A stretch of DNA of 64,000 bases from the NCBI RefSeq assembly GCF_964340395.1, contig NC_135551.1:22254503-22318502 (forward strand). The letters run 5' to 3'. Every line of letters starts with the position of its first letter. The first letter of the stretch is position 1. The notes beneath the pieces were generated by a model. The model was given only the letters and a program-made list of their open reading frames with translations, did not search any database and was not told the DNA's origin. Source of the DNA: Glandiceps talaboti (Eukaryota; Hemichordata; Enteropneusta; Spengelidae). The translations under genes and the position numbers were made by a program. Below are positions 54,951-64,000 of this stretch, in pieces.

Positions 54951-57222
54951 TAAGTTTTCAGGGGCTTAATTTTTGCGGTAGATTAAGAAATGCCTGTCTT
55001 AGTATAGTCTAGCCATTAAAGCATCACTTGCTACTGACAGAAACCAAACCAGATATTTAGGAATAACACAAAAAAGATTCGATGACGTAATTTATTATAC
55101 ACATACTAAAATGTAGTTCAAACAGTTATTATGCTATCAAGTTTGCTGACAGTGCCAGAATACGATTACAATCTCACCGAAGGCATGACATTAACATTAT
55201 AAGAGTAATGATGGCAATATGTAAGTATTCTCACTTGCGTCTAATAACCTACAAACTGGGCCTGTGCCCCTTTAAGAAATACGTCACTGGTGTTCTTGTT
55301 TACTTCCCTTTAGATTCAATGTAGTTTGCACATAGTCAACGCCGAACTCGTCCGTGTTATGAAATATGCATAATCATTGTATTTACTCTTATTATTCATG
55401 TTTGTAACGTCATAAGATATACTGTCGATCATCCAATGACATAATTAATGTTAAATAAATAAATATTTCGGATATTACGTCAGTCATAACAAATTTCGCT
55501 TTGCAAGTAATAGTAACTGTTGTAGCAAAACTATAGCAGATGCGATGAATTACACCACACCGTGTCTCAAGGCAACCGTTTGACACACGCCGCAATTGCC
55601 TGACTCTGACTCTGTCAAAATGACGCGTGTGTGTTAACTTAAATCTTAATGGACAAGGTAATCTACTTATAAACGTATAACATGCCAAAGCGAACAAAGA
55701 ACTGAGTTTCAAAGTGTCTCTTAGGATCACAATTGTTCACGGTCTGGATATAAGTGAACATTCTGCATACGTTTGATGCTAAGATGAGAATTATGTCGAC
55801 CGATCACGTTATGAAAAGTAAGGCCTAAACACACAATGCAGCAAACATCATAATTTTTCAAGAAAATGTTTGCTCCCGAGGGTATACAAGCGTTTCCTTT
55901 TAATTTTAAACAAAGCATTGCAAGCAACTTCAAAACGACACACACGAGAAGAAATTAAGGTTAAGGGTCAACGACGACACAGTTCACCAATGCTTTGCAT
56001 GCATTAAGTGCAATGGCTCTTGAAAATGGCGAGTTATTTAGAGGGTAATTAACTTACAGAAAATATTTTACTATACAATTTCTTTGTATTGTCCCTAAGG
56101 GTAAGATAAGTACCCTTATGGGAGCTTTAAAGAAAAAATGCCTTTGGCGATGACGTTGCCATGACAACCAAAATAAAATTGGAAGTGTCCGTCAACGATC
56201 TATTATAAACTTCGTAAAGATGGTTGATATAATTCGACAGATTTGACAGACGTGTTAAGCATTGAATATGTAGATCTACCTGGCAATGTCAGTAAGTAGT
56301 CAATAGGTAAAGGACTGTTTGGTTGGTGCAAGTTATTAATTAGGGTAAGAAATATCCACAAATGTTAACAGAATCCCTCAACAAATTGGCTTTTGTATAA
56401 TGGTCAGGACAAGAATCTTCAGAAAACGGTGCGGCTGTAATAACTTAAAATAAAATAGAAAATAACATTACTTTGTTAATTATTATTACCGAGCTAGGTT
56501 CTGTTCGCTTGTTGTCCTCTAACGTGTGTATTTTAGTAGCATTGACTCTTTACCCGTCATGTACGTTTAGTATTCGCCAAACCGAATTATTTCATTTCGA
56601 TAAAGAAAGTTATTGAATTGTAATGAATCCAGTGGATTTCTTTCATCCTTGACATCGAAGCAGCTCGCTGAGGGCGCCTTGCGTGACGTAATGTAAGATT
56701 TTTTAATACGGTACTTTAACCATTAAAGTCATGATAACTGTAAAGGTCGTCGATATGATAATGAGACATACCATGAAATCAGAAAAAGAAAAGTCTGCAC
56801 ATTGGGTCTACAGGATATAGTCTGTGCAAAAGCCGCCATTTTATTTCGGTAATATGCTACCTTACAACTCTCGAAAGCAAGAACACATTCTTCCACTGCC
56901 TCATCGAAAAATATGAAATCGTACCTCTTAACGGTCGTGGACAGTGTCGTAAATAGGTCTATAGTTTACGACAAATGTCCCTAAGTGAATGGAATCCTAC
57001 AAAATATCTCCTTACACTTTATTTATTGTATTAAGAATAACTTCCAAGATTACTCGGAATTTAAACTTATAAATACATGTCATGTATACAGTTTGTGTTA
57101 CATTTAAATGTATAATACCAAGTACATGCTAGTTGTTATTTTGTCTTATTATTCCCTACCAACGAAGCTAGTAGCTAGTTCCCTGACCAGAAGTTTACCT
57201 CAGGCCAGAAAGATTGTTCTGA
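54951..57222. other. Unique DNA, no gene seen
   Basis: The minus ORF at 55410-55730 (106 codons) is the longest and is CpG-richer than its surroundings but has no motif I recognise. Confidence 0.5.
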
Positions 57223-57224
57223 AA

Positions 57225-57264
<40 letters not shown>

Positions 57265-57316
57265 TACATACATACATACATACAATGTATATATATCAAT
57301 ATATATTTATATATAC
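57223..57316. repeat. (CA)-(CATA)-(TA) microsatellite
   Basis: About 18 CA units pass into CATA and then imperfect TA-rich sequence. Confidence 0.95.
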
Positions 57317-60132
57317 TGCCTATGTCAACCACATACTCAGAGAGAGTGAGTGCCCGTAGAATTTTGAGAGTGTGTTACACAGTACATAAATCACCATTTG
57401 TGAAAAAACACACTTGATATGACGTGTGCAACCATTGGCAAACACACAATTCACATTTTGTAGAAGCTCCGACTTACACCTTGTCCTTGACAATAGCATA
57501 GATTTAGATCTCAACTTTTTGATACATCATATTCCGCTTTTACGTACGTTGATTGGTCGAGATAAGTTGTGTTCCGCTACAAAACCTTGACCTAAATTAA
57601 ATCTTACTGCTTTCGATGGAAGATAATGTTTTCCAAAGTTGTAAACCTAACCATATGCTAGTCATTAGACAAACTCGAGATTCCCTCTTATTATTCCATC
57701 ATTATTGGTTGTATATTATTCATAGCAATCTGTGCGGTTTGTTGTCGCTATTGCTATGAAGTCTATACAGCTTTGCCATCTGTTTTCTGTTTTTATTGTC
57801 ATCCTTCTATATTATTATAAAGGAAACAGAAATTTCATTCGTTCTATAATGATTAAAATATGACGAGACGTCCTCATATATATTTCCTGTCATTAATAGA
57901 TTTATCGGAAAAGTTATCTATTGCTGGACCATGCGATGGTTTACGCCTTCCACAGTCATAACCCTATTTCGTTCCCAATGACTTTGTATTAAGGCAGACT
58001 AAACATCGTCAGATAATTCTGCCACAAAATCAAAGTTATTCATATCTTTCAAATTATTGCCATGCGAAAGCCTGTCCCTGGTCCTCATGTGAAATAACAA
58101 AAAAAAACCTTGTGGTTCTAAATCGTCTTTTCAACGAAATCGGCAATATTTCATTTAACATAGTTATTGGCGGCCATATTGGATTCTGAAATAGCTTCCG
58201 ATTGAAAGTAGTATGGCCTTTATCTTTGACAAATCAGTATGGTGACCCCGAATTTTTTTTATTGCAGGGAATGAGAATGGCTTCTACTTTGCTTGATCGT
58301 CAAAATCTTAAGATTTTTATTTCTGAGGTGCATTCGATGCTTAGATCGATATTCACGATAGTTCGTATTTTGCCATTTCGTACAATAAAAACAAAGTCAG
58401 TTTAAGTAAGTGTTACACTTTTTTTGAATTTGCATTGTTTGATGAATATTTTTAACAACCTGAATCATGTCCATAAAATGGCCATTTTATTTATTTATTT
58501 TGTTTGTTCTAACTTAAAGATACATGATTTTTAGGAACTGTCATATGTAACCATTTTTTTCTGCGACAATAAAAAAAATCACAATACATCATCCTGTGAA
58601 TGTTTTGTCTTGACTGCGCAATGCACGATTCCGTTTCTTAAATAGCCCAGCTTATGGCAATGTCCTTGCTCTACCACATTTGGCAAGCGGAAGTGAAGTA
58701 CTAACATGAGATTGGTCGACTAACAAATAAGGGTATACAAGTAATATCCTTAGGTGGCGAAAACTTGTGGACTTTGCACTGAAATGTGTTTAGTATGTCA
58801 CTCAACTGAGTTGTTAACTTTCCAAAAACGTAGACGTGCGACTTAATAGATGGATCTCCGGTGTCCTCGAAAAGGACCAAAAATCTGTTCACTCTGTCAT
58901 ACTGAGTAAAGTGTTTTAAGGTCAAAGTTCAAGACAATCAGTTCTCAATTTCCCGTTTTTGGTTCATTCACGATCAGTGGAATGTACAATTTGCAATGTC
59001 AATGTCTTTTTGTATTAAACTGAGTCTAAATGGAATGCTGTCAGGGACATTGATATATCAAAAAGTAATTACTTTTTCCGCAGGTGTATTTTAAAATAAT
59101 TTTCGTTCCTTGTATTATTCGAGATTAAGAACTATGCGGTTACTCTTCCTAGGGTCGATGGTTGACCGGGCAAACTTTCTGTCTTCGAACGTCAAACAAT
59201 ACGCTAATTCTGTTCTATTTTTCTACTTCTGGATTAACGGTTTCAGAAACTGAGGCGTGGCCAAAAACGCTGAAACTGATAACTTGAGTTGGCAGGTTGA
59301 GTGGAAAGAACGCTTGCCAGGTCGACAACCTAGTGTGCTACATAGGCTATGCTTCCATCAGCAGCAAGGGAAATGGAAAGCCAAACTACAGCTAAAAACG
59401 AATAACACTTACGATTGTGTCTTTCTAAAGATTGAAATAATATTACATACAGGAGACTATCCCAACAGAACATATTGTATTGTTGCTTGATTCTAAGTAG
59501 TACATATTTCATGGAAACCTTAGGCATTAGAATCAAATCCGAGCTTTCCGTGTATCCAAGTGTTATTAACGTTTTAAAGTCGGCGAGGTTACTTTGTTTT
59601 ATAACTTGTTTAATTTGCCAGTACTGTATGTGTCACATGTCGTCGTTGTATTTAGAGTGCTTTCGTGGCCCCCAAACTTGATCCCTCACCAATGAGTACA
59701 CGGGACCACTCGTCGACCGTCAGCGATATCAGAACGTGTATCGATCCAAAGGCTTCATCACTGAGAGACGACCTGCCACGTACGTAGCAGACAAAGCGGG
59801 TGACTACAAAGCTGCTTATAGTTCGGATCCTTTGTGATGTCACACAGAGTATTAAAACATTTCTGTATAAATAGGTAGTGTAATATTTACATCAGACCAG
59901 TCACGTATTAAAACCTACTGTATTATATAAGATAATGCAATATTCTAAAACCGAAGTAGTCATATACAAATTACCTTTTCCAGGGGATATATCACAAATG
60001 TCTGCTGAAACCCAAGGAACGAATGAAAAATTCGACGTCGAAATGACATCTATCGATAAAGTGCAAAGAGCGCATAGACCACAAAATGTTCATCTCATGG
60101 CATGCTCGTGTTTTATTTGAACTGAATGTTAA
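57317..60132. other. Unique DNA, no gene seen
   Basis: No gene is recognised. 58171-58187 repeats the 17-mer of 1894-1910. TTAGGCATTAGAAT occurs at 59520-59533 and again in the hairpin at 60136-60149. Confidence 0.55.
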
Positions 60133-60232
60133 ACATTAGGCATTAGAATTATGCCTAATGTATGTATGTATGTATGTATGTATGTATGTATGTATGTATG
60201 TATGTATGTATGTATGTATGTATGTATGGATA
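60133..60232. repeat. 11-bp-arm hairpin joined to (GTAT)n array
   Basis: ACATTAGGCAT (60133-60143) and ATGCCTAATGT (60151-60161) are exact complements around a 7-nt loop. The right arm runs straight into a TATG array of about 17 units ending at 60232. Confidence 0.9.
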
Positions 60233-60506
60233 CATTATTAAATTTCTGGAATAAAGCTTTTAAAGCGCAGCATTCGTCTGTTTCACGAAACTGCGTCCCG
60301 GGGTCCCATACTACGAAAACCTAGCCAGTAACTAGGGACGCTCGAATAAACTATTTCAGAGTAGATACCGGGTGGACGGAACATATATATATATTACTGA
60401 TCACGATGTATTGTGTTCGTCAACGAGCAACTGCCCTTCACCAGGACATGCGTACTGACGACAACTGGAAATGCTGTTTGAGTGTGTAGCCACCACCTCC
60501 TCCTGC
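60233..60506. other. Unique DNA, no gene seen
   Basis: No feature is recognised. Confidence 0.5.
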
Positions 60507-60777
60507 TCCCCCCGCCGCCGCCACCACCACCACCACCACCACCACCACCAACGCACAAACACACACACATACATACATACATACATACATACACACACAC
60601 ACCCACCCACCCACCCACCCACCCACCCACCCATCCATCCATCCATACATACATACATACATACATACATACATACATACATACATACATACATACATAC
60701 ATACATACAAATGTACATACATACATACATACATACATACATACATACATACATACATACATACATACATACATACC
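60507..60777. repeat. Compound microsatellite CCG-CCA-CA-CATA-CACC-CATC-CATA
   Basis: CCG/CCA triplets (about 60510-60550), CA, CATA, CACC (60598-60632), CATC (60632-60646) and a long CATA array with one ATGTACATAC interruption (60710-60720). ORFs in all frames (Pro/His/Thr/Ile or Met/Tyr/Val/Cys) are artefacts. Confidence 0.97.
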
Positions 60778-62459
60778 GTATTGGTATGGAAACTGTAAGT
60801 AGTTTTCTGAATGTGAGGTCGGACAAAGCTTGCTTAGAAATATTTTAAACGACAGAAACAGGTTCCAATCTTACTCTGTCAAATACACATCCAGTAGATC
60901 CTGTACAAATAGGAATATTATACAGAGTTTCCCTGCGCAGCGTGGCTAAAAACGCCTCGGATCTGTTGACCAAATATCTTTCTAAGATGATGGCCCGTGA
61001 AATCGTTTATTGAATAAACGCTGAAGCACGAGATAATTCCTATTGCAGATCTACAGCTATAGTGTCTCTTACTCCGGATTTCGCCAATGTTCAGTCCTTC
61101 TAATAATGTTACTCCGCAAACTTCAAGCTTATTAGTTCACACACTTGAAAAATGTTAGCGTGCTAGCTAATCCATTTAGAACTCAAAAAGAATACTTCCT
61201 TTAAATGTTTGAAGTGTCTCTATTGCTTCTATCAACGATTTTCTGCTATGCTGCGTGAACAGGCGTATATATGGGTCAATGTTTAACCCATTACTAACGA
61301 GCCACCTTGTCAGAGAAACGAAGTGATCATGAGCCACGAAGTCGGAGCGATGTCACCTCGCAAACACAAGAGCCGCATTAACCCAACACCTACAAAGACA
61401 TCAAGTTGACACAAACATTGTTGGCCTCTGACACAAAAGCGATTATACCATGCGCAAGCCAAGTTGTACGTGTTCGAAGAGAAAATATGGAATTTATACC
61501 CCAGCGTGTGTCTACACAATTGATTCTGCCGTGCTCATGCAAAAGCGTTCAAATCGCTGTTAGTTCCCCGAATTTGTCTTGAATTAAGCTTGCGCGGGTA
61601 TAATTATATTTTTCTCCAATATATTTCTTAATTACGAGCCAGAAATATAAATACTCGTGACTTCAGACCTTTGTGAATACTCGTCTTCGACTCGAAGTGG
61701 AATGACCCCTCATGCCATTCGCATTTTCATGCCTCTGCCGAACGAGGAAAACTATTGGGGAATTATATCTAATTATCTGCTTGTTTGTGCATTTCTTTTT
61801 CTGCCTACAGGTAAGGAGATACAGAATGAAATTAGTCTACTCACACGGCACACATAACCTCTAAAGGAAATCTCGTTTCTCTGTTTGATAATATCACGAC
61901 AAAATATTACCATGCTGGCAATAAGCTCTAACTGTCCAATCAATATGGTATGAACATCCAAACACGTACAACACGATAGCTCAGAATGACATTTCAGAAA
62001 CGCTTACTTGTATATCTGTTCATATTTCCCCAAACATTAAAGCATATGTTATGTACATCTCTTTCCCTATATTCAGTAATTGTCATGTATAACGCGCAAC
62101 TTTATCCTGAGTTCATTTTTTCTCATACACAGCGACACCTTAAAACATACATGCATCTGTCACCACTTGAATCCCTTAAACCAATATTTAAACTCTGTGG
62201 TCATGATGTTAATAACCCTCCCATATTGTGTGATAAATATACATGTTGACTTTGCTGCCAACACTTCAACTTCATCATTTCGGAAGTTACGTTTGTAGTA
62301 CTGTAAAAATGATATGGTGCAGCGTTATATCCACAGCTATCAGCTTTGATCAATTTTACACACAAAAAAACCCCCATGTAGTATACATTTACCGAGAGTC
62401 TTCCATAATGCATGTCGTGATCAATATTTACCCCTGGCACATACATATATCGACATAGT
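60778..62459. other. Unique DNA, no gene seen
   Basis: No gene is recognised; ORFs at 61657-61857, 61986-62249 and neighbours show no motif. Confidence 0.55.
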
Positions 62460-62710
62460 GGCCGTATATAACCTCCTCGACCCTATGGGAACACATAATA
62501 TTGTGCACCCTCTGTAAGCACATATGATTCATATAGCAACTTCTATCTTACCAGGTCACCAATTACACAGCTGGGTTGACTTGTGTAAAGTCGCAGCTCA
62601 AATCTTGCCCAAAGGATTTAAGCCACTCAAAATGAAATCACAGCGTTTTCGTGGCTCGAACCAGCAACATGCATGATCCGATTTGACCATCATGACTCTA
62701 TCATACTTTC
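62460..62710 (-). mobile_element. tRNA-derived SINE, copy 2
   Basis: The minus strand has the B box GGTTCGAGCC (complement of 62653-62662) preceded by a tRNA-like AGAGTCATGATGGTC stretch. It is followed by CCTTTGGGCAAGATTTGA, CAACCCAGCTGTGTAATTGG and a diverged version of the body of copy 1, to about 62460. The AAAGTGCTTTACA-type tail of copy 1 is not seen, so this copy is 3'-truncated or decayed. The two copies share the same order of blocks but differ at many positions. Confidence 0.7.
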
Positions 62711-62856
62711 CAATACACAGCACAGAGTACGCAGTACACGTAAATAAATCATTAACCTGGTTTACATGTAACAGCTGAATATCTAAAAGGATGTCCTAAC
62801 CTGTGCATTTTTTGTCTCATATTTTTCTTTTAGTATCTTCCTCTCTCCAATCCTTT

Positions 62857-62895
62857 CTGTCTGTCTCTCTGTGTCTGTTTCTATGAGTTTAATGG

Positions 62896-62932
<37 letters not shown>

Positions 62933-63147
62933 GGCTGTATGTATGTATGTATGTATGTATGTATGTATGTATGTATGTATGTATGTATGTATGTATGTAT
63001 GTATGTATGTATGTATGTGTGTGTATGTGTGTGTATGCATGCATGCATGCATGCATGCATGCATGCATGTATGTATGTATGTATGTATGTATGTATGTAT
63101 GTATGTATGTATGTATGTATGTATGTATGTATGTATACATGTATGTA
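62857..63147. repeat. Compound microsatellite TCTG-TATG-TGCA-TATG
   Basis: Imperfect TCTG (62857-62886), then TGTC (62895-62936), TATG (62937-63018), TG, ATGC (63036-63068) and TATG again to 63140. The ATGC tract is both palindromic and alternating purine-pyrimidine. Confidence 0.97.
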
Positions 63148-63298
63148 TGTTTTTCACCCTTGTCAAAAAGACTAAAAATGCGGATAGTACTAGGATTAAG
63201 GCCATCCAGACTAAGTTATGTTATCATGGTGACACTCGTGGTAATCATATTTTCAAAAGCTAACTTGTCAGTAATAACTTACTGGTGACTTGTTAATG
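63148..63298. other. Short unique linker
   Basis: About 150 bp of non-repeat DNA separates two large arrays that are complementary in motif (TATG and ACAT). Confidence 0.7.
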
Positions 63299-63329
<31 letters not shown>

Positions 63330-63432
63330 CATACATACATACATACATACATACATACATACATACATACATGTATACATACATACATACATACATACAT
63401 ACATACATACATACATACATACATACATACAT

Positions 63433-63472
<40 letters not shown>

Positions 63473-63524
63473 ACATACATACATACATACATACATACAT
63501 ACATACATACATACATACATGCAT

Positions 63525-63559
<35 letters not shown>

Positions 63560-63567
63560 CATATATG
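63299..63567. repeat. Compound microsatellite ACAT-CA-ACAT-CA-TA
   Basis: ACAT (63299-63450, one GTAT interruption near 63372), CA (63450-63470), ACAT (63471-63524), CA (63525-63550) and a short TA end. It is the inverted counterpart of the TATG array 150 bp upstream, so together they can form a long imperfect hairpin. Confidence 0.97.
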
Positions 63568-64000
63568 ACATAATACGTAGGATTAAGAGAAGCAGTCACC
63601 AAATTAACATTTTATGTATTCGAGACATGATGATATTCCTGGCAGAAAAATAAAATATGCCCTCTCGCTGTATGAAATACATCTGTTACAATAATTTTCT
63701 TTCTTTCTTCTGAATAAAGATAAAGCGGCATCACGAATCAAAGTAATAATTTCTAAAGGATATATGTACATTCCTAGCTGTGACATCAACCACAATTTTC
63801 ACGTCCTATTAAAAAAATTGCTAATCCTCTCTGTCAGCACCGTCTATTTATCAGTAATTTTTTTTTACTCAAGCACCACAAAATGTCGACGTACACACTG
63901 TGTACATGAATATTTAATGACATCAGTCGATTGAAACTCATTAACTGCGCGCACACGCTGGAGACTAAAATTGCCTTGAGTTACACAGACTCCTGTATTA
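63568..64000. other. Unique DNA to window end, no gene seen
   Basis: No feature is recognised. Confidence 0.55.

Noticed and set aside
55410-55730. 106-codon minus-strand ORF, somewhat CpG-rich
   Set aside because: No motif or family recognised and no adjoining exon-like frame; kept only as a remark.
60394-60848. ORFs of 106-141 codons on both strands, some Pro/His-rich
   Set aside because: They are translations of CCA, CACC and CATA arrays and are open in several frames at once, so they are not genes.

Overview
This is a eukaryotic, almost certainly metazoan, stretch of non-coding DNA. It is visibly AT-rich (roughly two thirds A+T by eye), it lacks the long ORFs and tight gene packing of a prokaryote, and it carries many long microsatellites (TA, TG, ACAT, AGAC, ATGC). 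It also holds a tRNA-derived SINE with a short LINE-like tail, the 3' end of a CR1/L2/Jockey-type non-LTR retrotransposon, and miniature inverted-repeat elements. This mix fits a marine invertebrate (mollusc, hemichordate, cephalochordate or similar), but the species cannot be named from the sequence. I recognise no host protein-coding exon with confidence. The only recognisable protein-coding homology is the decayed LINE C-terminus at 18.96-19.32 kb. The window reads as an intergenic region or part of a very large intron.

Layout. 1-9.7 kb: unique-looking DNA with ACAT, TA and TG arrays and a small inverted array of ~45-bp units at 4.62-4.97 kb. 9.7-11.65 kb: the only place where several longer plus-strand ORFs line up, mostly in one frame, with many N-glycosylation sequons next to cysteines. 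It is a weak candidate for an unrecognised or decayed gene and ends against a minus-strand tRNA-SINE (11.65-11.99 kb). 12.4-14.1 kb: CATA/CAGA arrays. 16.67-17.35 kb: a decayed tandem repeat of about eight ~85-bp units. 18.96-19.38 kb: LINE 3' end with a GATTA tail. 23.2-23.4 kb: TGGCA repeat with a higher-order period. 27.5-27.9 kb: a ~430-bp element with ~61-bp terminal inverted repeats. 28.2-28.6 kb: palindrome-rich decayed repeat. 29.6-30.0 kb: pentanucleotide region.

33-46 kb: TGTC, ATGT, TG and TA arrays, a second locus of the ~45-bp family (35.6-35.9 kb), a cluster of AGGTCA half-sites (44.6-44.8 kb) and a composite interspersed repeat (45.3-46.2 kb). 47.4-48.0 kb: a 600-bp element with ~41-45-bp inverted ends and a TTA target duplication. 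50.15-50.57 kb: a perfect 69-bp-arm palindrome between two TA arrays. 54.56-54.95 kb: nine-unit array of the ~45-bp family. 60.1-63.6 kb: dense simple repeats plus a second copy of the SINE (62.46-62.71 kb).

No operon, pathway or gene cluster is visible. The interest of the window lies in its repeat biology: hairpin-forming elements, microsatellite-associated elements and three decayed minisatellite families, one of which recurs at three loci.
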